Below are positions 1-8,030 of a stretch of DNA of 30,775 nt, piece by piece. Below the pieces are notes generated by a model, which made no database searches, was not told the origin of the DNA, and worked only from the letters and a program-made list of their open reading frames with translations. The first letter of the stretch is position 1. Every line of letters begins with the position of its first letter. Source of the DNA: a virus. The position numbers and the translations under genes are program-made. The stretch lies in the IMG/VR virus record IMGVR_UViG_3300033992_000528, positions 1 through 30,775 of that record; one strand, 5' to 3'.

Positions 1-417
1 ACAGGTGTTACAGCGGCTAACATTTTAGCTATCTTAGAAGCTATGTGGTTGGCACGTACTGAAGAGTTGGCAGAGAGAAACGACCTAATATTGTATTTAC
101 CGAAAGTATGGTATGATTTGTACATTTCAGCTTTGAAAAATGCTAATATGTACCATTATGTTTCTACCGATGGTGACACGAAATATTACGGTACTGAGAT
201 GACTATTCGTCCTACTTATGGGCTTAGAACTTTGAACCGTGCATTTATCACTTATCCAACTAATTTAGTGATTGGAATGGATGGAGATAATGACGAGGAA
301 TTTACTTACAGAATTGATCCTGTAACTAACAAAAAAATCTTAGTAGATGCTTTGTTTACAAGAGGCGCACAGGTTTATTTTGTTGAGCAAGTGGTTGAAT
401 TCACTTTAGTACCTTAG
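1..417 (+). CDS. Probable major capsid protein, C-terminal part (5' truncated)
   Basis: The frame is open from base 1, so this is the last 138 residues of a longer protein whose start lies outside the window. It has a mixed alpha/beta C-terminal region with a run around HYVSTDGDTKYYGTE and ends in a beta-rich stretch (VYFVEQVVEFTLVP). I call it the major capsid protein because it is followed at once by a strong terminator, by two small abundant-type structural genes and then by the portal and connector genes, and because its length and style fit HK97-fold capsid C-termini of Bacteroidota phages. This is inference from context; a scaffold or another head protein is possible. Nothing of the catalytic or N-arm region is visible. 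Confidence 0.6.
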   Translation, partial: TGVTAANILAILEAMWLARTEELAERNDLILYLPKVWYDLYISALKNANMYHYVSTDGDTKYYGTEMTIRPTYGLRTLNRAFITYPTNLVIGMDGDNDEEFTYRIDPVTNKKILVDALFTRGAQVYFVEQVVEFTLVP

Positions 418-436
418 TCAAAAAAAGTAAATAATT

Positions 437-462
437 AGAGGGGTGAAATTCCCCTCTTATTT
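437..462 (+). terminator. Rho-independent terminator after the capsid gene
   Basis: Seven-base-pair stem AGAGGGG (437-443) with CCCCTCT (451-457), loop of seven bases, followed by a T-rich tail. It sits 20 bases after the stop codon of the upstream gene, so it probably ends or attenuates the abundant capsid transcript. Confidence 0.75.
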
Positions 463-477
463 AATTTAAAAAAGAAA

Positions 478-936
478 ATGAGTACAATCAATTCATATAG
501 TGACATCTTTAGAAAAGACAAAATCACCAATAAATTTGTTGACATTGACAAAACTATCTACGTTCAAGAAATTCAATTAACAGCGGCTAATCTTATCGCA
601 ATGCGGACTACTCCCGTTGTGGTTGTTCCTGCCGTTGCTGGTCAGGTTCTTGATTTTGTTGGTGCGGTTTGTGTTTTCGATTACAATAGTGTGCAATTTA
701 CAGGTGGTGGATCGGTTTCATTTGTTGAACAAACAAGCGGAACGGGGTTATCTGGAAGTATTGCCGACACGGTAATTAAAGCGGCTGCAAACTCGATCAC
801 GAAAGTGTTACCAGTAGCAGCGACTTTAACAGAAAACAAAGGAATTTGTATCACGAACGGTACGGCGGCGTTTGCAGCTGGTAACTCAGTGATGCGTGTA
901 AAAGTAGCGTACAGAAGATACGCAACAGGATTATAA
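478..936 (+). CDS. Small head structural protein, decoration-like
   Basis: 152 residues with a charged N-terminal segment (about 1-35) and then a beta-rich, Ala/Val/Gly/Thr-rich body that ends in VKVAYRRYATGL. There is no signal peptide or membrane segment. It lies between the probable capsid gene and another small structural gene, with an A-rich leader before the ATG. Proteins of this style directly behind the capsid gene in Bacteroidota phages are likely capsid decoration or head proteins. The assignment rests on position and composition, not on a catalytic motif; a tail tube role cannot be excluded. Confidence 0.45.
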   Translation: MSTINSYSDIFRKDKITNKFVDIDKTIYVQEIQLTAANLIAMRTTPVVVVPAVAGQVLDFVGAVCVFDYNSVQFTGGGSVSFVEQTSGTGLSGSIADTVIKAAANSITKVLPVAATLTENKGICITNGTAAFAAGNSVMRVKVAYRRYATGL

Positions 937-958
937 ATAATTTAAAAAAAATTCAAAT

Positions 959-1480
959 ATGGCATGTGTATTAACATCAGGATTCGCAGAAGAATGCGAT
1001 GACAGTTTAGGAGGGATAAAAGCAGGACAGTTTTTAGTCGGTCAGCTTGACACCGTTTCGGCTTCTACTGTTGTAGCTGGACAAGTTACCGTAATTACTC
1101 AAGTAGCGTTGACAAACTTTTATCGCTACTACATGAAGAAAGAAACGGCGAACGCTGTTATCACGACAACCAAAGATCCATTAACAGGGACTACAGTTTC
1201 GGAAACAGTAGTAACGGCGATGCTTCAAAAAATGACCGCAGCTAAAAATGTTGAGTTTAAACTTTTAGCAGGTAAACCGCTAGTTCTTATTTATCAAGAT
1301 CAGAATGGTTTATGGTGGACAGTTGGAATCACCAACGGAGCTGAATTACTTTCTCAAGCAGCTCAAACAGGACAAACTTTGAACGATCAGAACGGTTACA
1401 CGTTGACGTTTACGGCTCGTGAAGGGCATTTACCTTATACAGTTGACCCAACGGTGGTAGCTGGATTGGATATTGTTTAA
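959..1480 (+). CDS. Small virion structural protein, MACxLTSGF family
   Basis: 173 residues starting MACVLTSGFAEECDDSLGGI. A conserved opening with two or three cysteines and a DS.GGIK motif is familiar to me from many Bacteroidota phage structural proteins, where it is often left unnamed. The rest is predicted mainly beta (VVAGQVTVITQVAL, PLVLIYQDQNGLWWTVGI), as expected for a tube or decoration protein. It is followed by a strong terminator, which points to a highly expressed, abundant product. A major tail tube protein is the leading guess; neck or decoration protein are alternatives. Confidence 0.45.
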   Translation: MACVLTSGFAEECDDSLGGIKAGQFLVGQLDTVSASTVVAGQVTVITQVALTNFYRYYMKKETANAVITTTKDPLTGTTVSETVVTAMLQKMTAAKNVEFKLLAGKPLVLIYQDQNGLWWTVGITNGAELLSQAAQTGQTLNDQNGYTLTFTAREGHLPYTVDPTVVAGLDIV

Positions 1481-1497
1481 AATTAAACAAAAAAAAT

Positions 1498-1528
1498 AAG
1501 GGGAGATTTTAACCGATCTCCCTTTTTT
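1498..1528 (+). terminator. Rho-independent terminator
   Basis: Stem GGGAGAT (1501-1507) with ATCTCCC (1516-1522), eight-base loop, then six T. The A residues before the stem can pair with the T tract. It closes the transcript of the two structural genes upstream. Confidence 0.8.
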
Positions 1529-1539
1529 AAATTATATTT

Positions 1540-1740
1540 ATGATTAAAAGTAAATTAATTGGAGCAAAAATGTTGACTAAAGTAGGTTGGATTACAATCG
1601 AAGAAGGTCAGGACAAACTTTATAAGAAATTAGGACTAGATATTTTTGAAGATGAAATTGAACAAGGGAACGATCACAAACAACGTATCATTAAGTCTAA
1701 AAGAAAAAACAACGATAAGCAATCCGATTTATCTATTTGA
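1540..1740 (+). CDS. Small basic hypothetical protein of the head region
   Basis: 66 residues: a short hydrophobic/basic N-terminal half (KLIGAKMLTKVGWITIEEGQ) and a Lys/Asp/Gln-rich tail. No family recognised. It starts 12 bases after a terminator, with an AT-rich leader, and its last 89 bases overlap the next gene in another frame. Small genes of this kind before a connector gene are common in these phages. Function unknown. Confidence 0.5.
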   Translation: MIKSKLIGAKMLTKVGWITIEEGQDKLYKKLGLDIFEDEIEQGNDHKQRIIKSKRKNNDKQSDLSI

Positions 1741-2053
1741 GTTCACTAACGACACCACAGGACAAAGTAATACGTGCATTTGTCAAGACGTTTCAGTAGT
1801 TGGAGTACAAAGAGATAGGGCGAACCTTTTCAATATTACTGAGGGTACTAATAACCGCCTTAATTCGATGCTTATTTTATTTAATGAGGGGCGTTATCGG
1901 TACGTTATTCGCCAACAAGTTTCATCTACTAATTTAGATCCAGCTTTGAGCGGTGACATTGTGGAGCGTGGAATCATGGTACTTTTGTCAACCGCTGAAA
2001 ACCCATACACAGAACACGAAATTGAATTAACATATATATCACATGAGCCATAA
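1652..2053 (+). CDS. Hypothetical structural protein of the head-tail region
   Basis: 133 residues beginning MKLNKGTITNNVSLSL. A TTG two codons upstream (1646) extends the frame, but the ATG at 1652 is the better start. The N-terminal pattern, N.VSLSLKEKTTISNPIYLFEF, is a recurrent one in Bacteroidota phage virion proteins and is predicted to form beta strands; the C-terminus (TEHEIELTYISHEP) is also beta. It overlaps the previous gene by 89 bases and the portal gene by 11, as in a translationally coupled late operon. Likely a connector or small virion protein; no biochemical role can be read from it. Confidence 0.5.
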   Translation: MKLNKGTITNNVSLSLKEKTTISNPIYLFEFTNDTTGQSNTCICQDVSVVGVQRDRANLFNITEGTNNRLNSMLILFNEGRYRYVIRQQVSSTNLDPALSGDIVERGIMVLLSTAENPYTEHEIELTYISHEP

Positions 2054-4037
2054 TTATTTCATAGGTCAAAGCGGTCGTTTAATTGCTTTTAATTCGCATA
2101 AAACGCCTGAATTTAAGGAGCAACAATCAGTTGATTGGGTGTTGTATGGAAGTGATGACGAATGGAAAAATAGATACCCAGACTATTCAATTCACAATTA
2201 TAATTCCAGCCCTAAGAATAATACCATTATCAATAAAAAATGTGAGTATACAATAGGGCAAGGACTTACTTACGATTCTATTGGGCTTGATTTACCTAGA
2301 AAAATTGAAGCTAAAACATTCATCCACAAAATTAAAGATAATGATTGTTTTCCAAGATCGGTAAAAGATCGTGCCATTCATGGGGGGTTTGCAAATGAAA
2401 TGATTTACAATAAAAAAGGTGATAAGGTTATGCCTTACCATGTTGATTTTTCGTATATCAGAATTTCAAAACCTAAGTGGAACGAAAAAGAAATGAAGTA
2501 CGAAGATCCAATTTTTTATTACACATCCAATTGGAACGTTCGTAAACCACAGGAAAATAAAGACTGGACTATTTTCCAAATGTTTAAATGGGATGAATCG
2601 CCAGAGCCATCAAAACGATACCTATACTACTACAAAGATTATCGCCCTAGTTTAGGCGTGTATCCTTTGCCTGAGTATGTGGCGTGTGTTCCGTATATTT
2701 CAGCCGATTTTGAGATAGCTAACTTTACGTACAATAATGTCAAAAATGGTGCAACGGCTGGTTATTTGGTGAACTTCTTTAATGGTGAACCGAGCGAGGT
2801 ACAAAAAAGGAACATAACCGAAATGTATCGGAACACGTTTCACGGAACTGACAACGCTGGTAAGTCGTTATTATCGTTTAATGAATCCAAAGATTCGGGC
2901 GTTGAGGTTACACCAATTAATCCAAACGGTCAGGATGATAGGTTTACCAATTTAAACAACTCTATACGGGATGAAATTTATACGGGTCATGGGGTTGATC
3001 CTGTTGTGGTTGGTTTGAAAGGTGACAACGGATTTAATAATAATGCAGACGAAAAGCGAACCGCTGTTAATGAGTGGCAAAATTCGTATGTTGATACGGT
3101 ACAAGGTGTTTTTGAGGATTACTTTACGGATGTAATGAATTTTAACGGTATCGTTGGAAAGGTTAAAATTCTTAAAAAGCAACCCGTATCAAAACCACTT
3201 TCTGAAGCTATACTTACTCAAATTTCAACTATTGAAGAACTTAGAGAAATGGCAGGGCTTGGAAAATCAAAAGTTCAACCTAACCCCGTTAATGATTCAC
3301 TTACTCAATTATCGCCACTTGTTCAAAATAAGATACTTGATTCAATGAGTTTAGAAGAAATTAGGTCGCTAATCTCTTTGAAAACTTTAAGTCCGATTGA
3401 TAAAGCAGAAGTAAAGACTACCCAAACAATGTCCAAAGATGACCAACTTTTACGAATGTTTGTCAACTCAGGAATATTTGATGATGAATGCGAATTGATT
3501 GATAAAAGAGAAATACCGATTTTTAGCACAAAGGACGCGTTTAAGAAGGGAAATGAGTTTAAAGATATGTTTGTGAACCAAACTGAAATAAATGCTTTAA
3601 AGCTACTTATCGGAGAAACTCCAGAAGCTGAAATAAAATCACTTTTGCAAATTACAACGGATGAGTATAATGAAATTTTAAGATCACTCCAAGAACAAAA
3701 GCTACTTAATGACGAATTGACCGTTACCAACAAGGGGAAGCGTGAAGCGAAAAAAAGCGAGGTTTTTGTGGTTTATAAATATGTGAAACGTTCCGATGTG
3801 GATGGACCAGCAATTATAGAAACTACACGACCATTTTGTAAGAATCTTATCCGATTAAGTGCAAACAAAAGCTGGAGGTTAGAAGATATACAAGCAATGA
3901 ATAATGACATGCCAACGGATAGTATAGCTTCAGATGTGTTTACAAGTCGGGGCGGTTGGCGAACGATCGAGGGTACAAATATTCACGTACCTTTCTGCCG
4001 CCACGTATGGGAACAAAGATTAGTAAGGTCAATTTAA
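2043..4037 (+). CDS. Portal protein with winged-helix-like and head-morphogenesis-like C-terminal extension
   Basis: 664 residues, longer than usual portals (400-550). Residues 1 to about 390 resemble portal proteins of Bacteroidota siphophages, with the typical YSIHNYNSSPKNNTIINKKC start and a GHGVDPVVVGLKGDNGFNNN segment near the clip/wing. The portal forms the dodecameric ring through which DNA enters the head and to which the tail is joined. Residues about 510-575 (helices plus LTVTNKGKR) look like a small winged-helix fold, and the last 90 residues carry RPFCKNL and PFCRHVW, a Cys/His pattern known from the C-termini of phage minor head or morphogenesis proteins. The fusion would put a minor head protein on the portal. 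Downstream gene spacing is 13 bases. Confidence 0.7.
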   Translation: MSHNYFIGQSGRLIAFNSHKTPEFKEQQSVDWVLYGSDDEWKNRYPDYSIHNYNSSPKNNTIINKKCEYTIGQGLTYDSIGLDLPRKIEAKTFIHKIKDNDCFPRSVKDRAIHGGFANEMIYNKKGDKVMPYHVDFSYIRISKPKWNEKEMKYEDPIFYYTSNWNVRKPQENKDWTIFQMFKWDESPEPSKRYLYYYKDYRPSLGVYPLPEYVACVPYISADFEIANFTYNNVKNGATAGYLVNFFNGEPSEVQKRNITEMYRNTFHGTDNAGKSLLSFNESKDSGVEVTPINPNGQDDRFTNLNNSIRDEIYTGHGVDPVVVGLKGDNGFNNNADEKRTAVNEWQNSYVDTVQGVFEDYFTDVMNFNGIVGKVKILKKQPVSKPLSEAILTQISTIEELREMAGLGKSKVQPNPVNDSLTQLSPLVQNKILDSMSLEEIRSLISLKTLSPIDKAEVKTTQTMSKDDQLLRMFVNSGIFDDECELIDKREIPIFSTKDAFKKGNEFKDMFVNQTEINALKLLIGETPEAEIKSLLQITTDEYNEILRSLQEQKLLNDELTVTNKGKREAKKSEVFVVYKYVKRSDVDGPAIIETTRPFCKNLIRLSANKSWRLEDIQAMNNDMPTDSIASDVFTSRGGWRTIEGTNIHVPFCRHVWEQRLVRSI

Positions 4038-4050
4038 AAAACAATATACC

Positions 4051-4596
4051 ATGGTAAGAGCATTATTTATATCTGAGAAATTTCTAAAAGATCACACGGC
4101 ACTTGACGAGAATATTGACATGAAAAAAATTCGTCCAACTATTTATCAATGTCAAATTCAGTACATTCAGTCCTTAATTGGTACGCAATTGTATGACGAT
4201 TTACTCGCTAAAGTAGTAGCAGGTACATTAGCAGGGAATGATTTGATTTTGGTGAATAACTACATTGCAGACTGTTTAACCTATTGGTGTATGTACGAAC
4301 TTCAAATCCCTTTATTGTTTAATTTCAGGAATAAGTCGACCGCTACAAATAACAGCGAACATTCGCAACCGATCACCACAAAGGAATTAGATCGAATTGA
4401 AAATAGATACAAGCATAAAGCGGACTATTTTAGCAAAAGGATTGAATTGTACCTACTTGCAAACGCTAATCTTTACCCACTTTATATGAAGTCAAATGCT
4501 ATTGATGAAGAGTTACCTCAATCAAATAGCGGTGGCACTAGCTTATATTTGGGTATGGGTGAAACAGAATGCAATAGGTTTCTTTTTTCTACCTAA
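4051..4596 (+). CDS. Head-tail connector (head completion adaptor)-like protein
   Basis: 181 residues, mostly alpha-helical. The N-terminal pattern FISEKFLKDHTALDENIDMKK followed by an IGTQLYDDLL helix matches a family (DUF6712-like, from memory) that sits right after the portal in Bacteroidota phages and resembles gp6/gp15-type head completion adaptors. Such proteins form a ring under the portal and receive the tail. The C-terminal tail is Ser/Gly-rich and probably disordered. No enzyme motif is seen. Position fits strongly; the exact ring position is inference. Confidence 0.6.
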   Translation: MVRALFISEKFLKDHTALDENIDMKKIRPTIYQCQIQYIQSLIGTQLYDDLLAKVVAGTLAGNDLILVNNYIADCLTYWCMYELQIPLLFNFRNKSTATNNSEHSQPITTKELDRIENRYKHKADYFSKRIELYLLANANLYPLYMKSNAIDEELPQSNSGGTSLYLGMGETECNRFLFST

Positions 4597-4614
4597 AAAA
4601 TAAAAGTTACTTTT

Positions 4615-4734
4615 ATGAGTAAATTCAAAACAATAGATAAGAAATTACTAAAATATTATGCTAAGTTACAACAAGATAATCCAATTAAACCGAGACTTTG
4701 CCAACAATCATTGGCAAATAAAAACGTTCGGTAA
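4615..4734 (+). CDS. Possible 39-residue peptide overlapping the next gene
   Basis: An ATG at 4615 with an A-rich leader opens a 39-codon frame starting MSKFKTIDKKLLKYYAKLQQ, which is basic and helical. It overlaps the start of the next gene by 77 bases in another frame. Without comparison one cannot tell whether it is translated; it may only set the context for the downstream start at 4658. Confidence 0.25.
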   Translation: MSKFKTIDKKLLKYYAKLQQDNPIKPRLCQQSLANKNVR

Positions 4735-5506
4735 CGGAGCAGCTTATAATATTGTCCTTCATGATAAAGAGGATTGGTTTACTTATCCGCTTATGTGGAT
4801 GGAAGATTTACCGTTCCCTTTAAATGACAAAGAGTTCCAATTTTCTTTTCGGGTTTATTTTATTGCTCAAGTTGCACAATTAGAGGACCAAGAAACTGAC
4901 CTAGATTCAACAAATGAAAATGAGGTTAAAAGCGACATGATCCAATGCGCTCAAGATTTGCTTTCTTTTTGGGGTCAGGATTCGGATTACTCAAATTTAA
5001 TTTTAGTAAAGTCGGGGATTGTTTTTAATACGATTACGGACAAATTCAGCGACCGTGTAACAGGTTGTTATATTGACCTGAAATTAAAGCAGGGATTCAC
5101 ATATAACAAGTGTGCTATTCCTATGACGGGAGTAACACCGCCGCCAAGCGTTGCATGTCAAGACGCAACGATAAATATTAACGGAACAGCATTTACAACC
5201 GTTGCAAGTGGGGGTTTACTAAATATTGGAGTTGAATACCAAACGAGCGAAGCAAACCCCATTCATTCAATAGTTGGCGATAATATTATTATAGTGGATC
5301 CCGTTCCGATTGTTTGTGAAGATGCTACTTATAATTTATTGAATAGTTTGGCACAGAACAAAGGCACGGGAACAATAGCAAGCGGCGCAACCGAAAGCAT
5401 AAACCTCAGCGATTCAATTGTGGACGTTTATTTAGATAGTGTTTTAGTTGGTACGGCATCCGTACCTTATGGGAATAATGAAACAATCAATGTAACTTTT
5501 AGTTAA
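4658..5506 (+). CDS. Tail completion/neck-like protein with Ig-like C-terminal repeats
   Basis: 282 residues. The first 160 residues (FANNHWQIKTFGNGAAYNI, then a YPLMWME motif) match a family I know from the connector region of Bacteroidota phages and probably act at the head-tail joint or tail terminator. Residues about 165-282 hold two related beta-rich units that begin ACQDATININGTAFTTVASGG and VCEDATYNLLNS, like the Ig-like surface modules often added to virion proteins. It follows the connector gene and is followed after four bases by the fibre gene, so it is part of the same late operon. Confidence 0.5.
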   Translation: MLSYNKIIQLNRDFANNHWQIKTFGNGAAYNIVLHDKEDWFTYPLMWMEDLPFPLNDKEFQFSFRVYFIAQVAQLEDQETDLDSTNENEVKSDMIQCAQDLLSFWGQDSDYSNLILVKSGIVFNTITDKFSDRVTGCYIDLKLKQGFTYNKCAIPMTGVTPPPSVACQDATININGTAFTTVASGGLLNIGVEYQTSEANPIHSIVGDNIIIVDPVPIVCEDATYNLLNSLAQNKGTGTIASGATESINLSDSIVDVYLDSVLVGTASVPYGNNETINVTFS

Positions 5507-5510
5507 TAAA

Positions 5511-6512
5511 ATGGCAATAGATATAGAAATAGATTCAAGTGGACTAGTTAAAAAATCGGCATATACCCCAGCGCATTCGATTTTAGTACAGCAGTCAGGA
5601 ACAGGAAGTCCAACGGCTTTGCAGATTTCAAACAATACCCTAGTCGGTCGCTTGAGTGGTGGCGGTTCGCTTATTAATGACCTCAGCGCAACGGATGTTA
5701 AAACCTTGCTTGACATTCAAATCTCAGACGTTGACAATTTACAAACGTCATTGGATGGTAAACAGCCTAGTGGTGACTATGCTACGAACACGGCACTAAG
5801 TAGCGGACTAGCAACTAAGCAGCCTTTAATTGCGCCTTTAATGCCATACGATTATTGGTATGAAACTAGATTTTTGCAAGCAAACGTTGTTCAACCGCAC
5901 TTATTAGGTGCAGCAATATCGAGTGGAACGGCAACCACCGCCGTGCCTGTTTTGGCTAGTAACACCCTTTATCCTTATGGGGTATTTTTACGGTCGTCAA
6001 CTACTGCCAACGGTGGTTATAAATTTTCGACTACCTTATTAAATTCTAATTTTTTCGGTGGGGTTGCTATAAAGTTTCAAACGGCTATCATGTGGAAAAC
6101 ATCGTTTACAGGTCGAACCGTAAGAGTGGGGTATCATGATGGGGCAACCGTAGCCGATGTCAGTGATGGTGGTTATTTTGAGATATTGGATAATGTGGTT
6201 AATTGCAAGACATCGAACAATTCCATACGTACAACCGTTACAATGGCAACCACATTATCACTTGATGAAATTTATTTATTTGACATTGAATGTAACACCG
6301 CTGGAACATTAATCACTTACAAATTAATTAACGCAAATACAAACGTTGTGATTGAAACAGCAACTATTGCAACAAACATTCCAACCGCAACAACAAGGGG
6401 CTTCGGAGTTTCTCTAGTTGCAACCGAAGCAAGTATAACCGCTAGTGATATTTGCGTAATTTACTATGCAGGGAACGGAACATTAAGCGGATTTAATAGA
6501 ATAAGAAACTAA
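5511..6512 (+). CDS. Tail fibre or receptor-binding-like protein
   Basis: 333 residues. The first 110 residues are a fibre-like stalk: a QISNNTLVGRLSGGG segment, then DLSATDVKTLLDIQISDVDNL and short repeats (LDGKQPSGDY, ATKQPLIAP) of the kind found in trimeric phage fibres. The rest is Thr/Ala/Asn-rich beta sheet and could be a carbohydrate- or receptor-binding head. There is no signal peptide. It lies between neck genes and the lysis genes, a usual place for accessory fibres in these phages. The host receptor cannot be inferred. Confidence 0.6.
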   Translation: MAIDIEIDSSGLVKKSAYTPAHSILVQQSGTGSPTALQISNNTLVGRLSGGGSLINDLSATDVKTLLDIQISDVDNLQTSLDGKQPSGDYATNTALSSGLATKQPLIAPLMPYDYWYETRFLQANVVQPHLLGAAISSGTATTAVPVLASNTLYPYGVFLRSSTTANGGYKFSTTLLNSNFFGGVAIKFQTAIMWKTSFTGRTVRVGYHDGATVADVSDGGYFEILDNVVNCKTSNNSIRTTVTMATTLSLDEIYLFDIECNTAGTLITYKLINANTNVVIETATIATNIPTATTRGFGVSLVATEASITASDICVIYYAGNGTLSGFNRIRN

Positions 6513-6515
6513 GTT

Positions 6516-6671
6516 ATGAGAACAAAATATATAGTTGAATTTAATTCAAACGGGGCAAAAGTAAAGATTGAATTTTTAACCAAAGAGCAAAGAGATCAGT
6601 TTGTAATTGATGCCGCAATTATAAACCCAATCGTTTCAGAAATTGAAGAAGAAATACCTTTAGAAGCATGA
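6516..6671 (+). CDS. 51-residue hypothetical protein
   Basis: Starts MRTKYIVEFNSNGAKVKIEF at an ATG four bases after the fibre stop codon and ends EEEIPLEA. Its stop overlaps the next ATG (ATGA), so the two are translationally coupled. The protein is a short beta hairpin followed by an acidic helix. Such a small gene between fibre and lysin is common, and may be a fibre chaperone-like or unknown protein. No function is assigned. Confidence 0.6.
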   Translation: MRTKYIVEFNSNGAKVKIEFLTKEQRDQFVIDAAIINPIVSEIEEEIPLEA

Positions 6672-7144
6672 GAGATAAAATAACTTTAGAGCGAATTAAA
6701 ACAGCACACCCTGTAATTAGAGAGGAATTACAAGAATTGTATATTGCAATAAATAATAAACTACCCAAAGGCGTACGGCTTCGTTTTAGCCACGTTTATA
6801 GGTCGAATGAGGTGCAAGATGCTTTGTATAACAAACGCCCTAAAGTGACCAATGCAAAGGGCGGTCAATCGATCCACAATTACGGGTTGGCGTTCGATAT
6901 TGTGATCCTGTTTGATACGGATGGGAACGGTACTTTTGAAACCGCTTCATGGAAGCAAGATGAACATTTTGCGAAAGTTGTTAGTTTTTTCAAAAAAAAT
7001 GATTATACTTGGGGCGGTGATTGGACTAGCTTCAAAGATAATCCACATTTTCAAAAGGATTTCGGATATACATGGCGAACGCTTATTGATTTAGAAAAAT
7101 TCACCGATACAAATGGAATTAGTTACCCAAAAATTAAACTATGA
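6668..7144 (+). CDS. Endolysin, peptidase M15 family
   Basis: 158 residues, the usual size of a one-domain M15 lysin (VanY / L-alanyl-D-glutamate endopeptidase group), a zinc enzyme that cuts peptidoglycan stem peptides. The metal and catalytic signature is visible: Arg45 in SHVYRS, His70 and Asp77 in SIHNYGLAFD, then GGDW (116-119) and His127 in DNPHFQ. No signal peptide is seen, so a holin should release it; two or three small membrane proteins follow immediately. It overlaps both neighbours by four bases. An asparagine/acid-rich insertion (82-90, DTDGNG) looks like a calcium-binding loop. Confidence 0.88.
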   Translation: MRDKITLERIKTAHPVIREELQELYIAINNKLPKGVRLRFSHVYRSNEVQDALYNKRPKVTNAKGGQSIHNYGLAFDIVILFDTDGNGTFETASWKQDEHFAKVVSFFKKNDYTWGGDWTSFKDNPHFQKDFGYTWRTLIDLEKFTDTNGISYPKIKL

Positions 7145-7356
7145 AAACAATTATAACACCATTAATTTACATCGCATTTGGCTTTGGATTAGCATGCGGA
7201 GCGTTTTATTTTTATTCATTGAACCAAGAGCCAACCACGCAAGTTGTGAACACGTTCCGTAAAATCAAGAATAAAAAAGGAACAACCGAAATAGATGTCA
7301 CAAGCGAAGTCACACCGCCAGTTGAAGAACCAAGACGAAACCGCCGTAATAAATAA
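7141..7356 (+). CDS. Small membrane protein of the lysis region
   Basis: 71 residues with one N-terminal transmembrane helix or signal anchor (about 5-27, LIYIAFGFGLACGAFYFYSL) and a basic, Pro-rich soluble tail ending RRNRRNK. The start overlaps the lysin stop (ATGA). It may be a spanin-like or holin-accessory protein, given its place, but there is no lipobox or long coiled coil to prove that. Confidence 0.55.
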   Translation: MKTIITPLIYIAFGFGLACGAFYFYSLNQEPTTQVVNTFRKIKNKKGTTEIDVTSEVTPPVEEPRRNRRNK

Positions 7357-7377
7357 AACCCAAAAACAGACCTACCC

Positions 7378-7767
7378 ATGTCGAATTTAATTGAACTACT
7401 TAAACAACCTAGCATCCTTTATTTAATCATTGGAACGCTTATAGCCCTTACTCCGATCATATCCAAGTCCGTTAAATGGTTTTGGACATCCACAAAAGCA
7501 GACGTTAAAAAAGAGGTTATTAATGAGCTGAAAGAGGACAACCAAGCGTTCAAGGATTTAATGCACGAGCAAATGGAAGTAGTAAAAGATACTGTTGAGG
7601 TGGTGAAAGATAGTATTGAGGTAATGAAAAGTGATGGTAAAATGCGCCAAAAACAACATGAGGGATTAATGAAAGTAATGGATTTGCATATTACCGAGCT
7701 AGTCCACATGAGGCAAAAAGTCGATAACCATGAGGAACGAATTGAAAAAATAGAGAAAGTAAAATGA
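7378..7767 (+). CDS. Membrane-anchored coiled-coil protein, i-spanin- or holin-like
   Basis: 129 residues. One transmembrane helix near the N-terminus (about 14-35) and then a long charged coiled coil to the end (about 42-129) with repeated VVKDTVEVVKDSIEVMK heptads. This layout (inner-membrane anchor plus periplasmic coiled coil) is that of an inner-membrane spanin subunit, but Bacteroidota phages also use such proteins as holin partners. It overlaps the next gene by four bases. Confidence 0.5.
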   Translation: MSNLIELLKQPSILYLIIGTLIALTPIISKSVKWFWTSTKADVKKEVINELKEDNQAFKDLMHEQMEVVKDTVEVVKDSIEVMKSDGKMRQKQHEGLMKVMDLHITELVHMRQKVDNHEERIEKIEKVK

Positions 7768-8030
7768 AACAAGAAATAAAAGACTTTGTTATTGGATTCC
7801 TTTACACATTCTCGAATAATGCAAAAGGTAATTCAGCACGTAAAACAACGGCGTTTGCGCTTATGTTATGCGTGGGTTGGGTACATTATAGCTATTTGTC
7901 AATTGACACGGCTGCAAGCATTTTGTTAATTGATTTGTCATTCGTTGCCCTATTGCTAGGGATTGTCACGGCTCAAAATTTGATTGAATTAAAACTTGGT
8001 AAAAAAGAAAAAACATGCGAAAAAGATTAA
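7764..8030 (+). CDS. Holin-like two-helix membrane protein
   Basis: 88 residues with two hydrophobic segments (about 29-44 and 50-72) and a charged C-terminal tail KLGKKEKTCEKD, the size and layout of a class II holin. Holins open the inner membrane and release the lysin at the end of infection. The start overlaps the coiled-coil gene and its end overlaps the phosphoesterase start by 16 bases. Confidence 0.6.
   Translation: MKQEIKDFVIGFLYTFSNNAKGNSARKTTAFALMLCVGWVHYSYLSIDTAASILLIDLSFVALLLGIVTAQNLIELKLGKKEKTCEKD

Noticed and set aside
1646-1651. TTG start at 1646
   Set aside because: ATG two codons downstream gives a normal start and almost the same protein.
7212-7772. Minus-strand open frames opposite the lysis genes and elsewhere
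   Set aside because: They mirror AT-rich coding on the + strand, lack leaders and have biased Ser/Phe/Ile composition typical of shadow frames.
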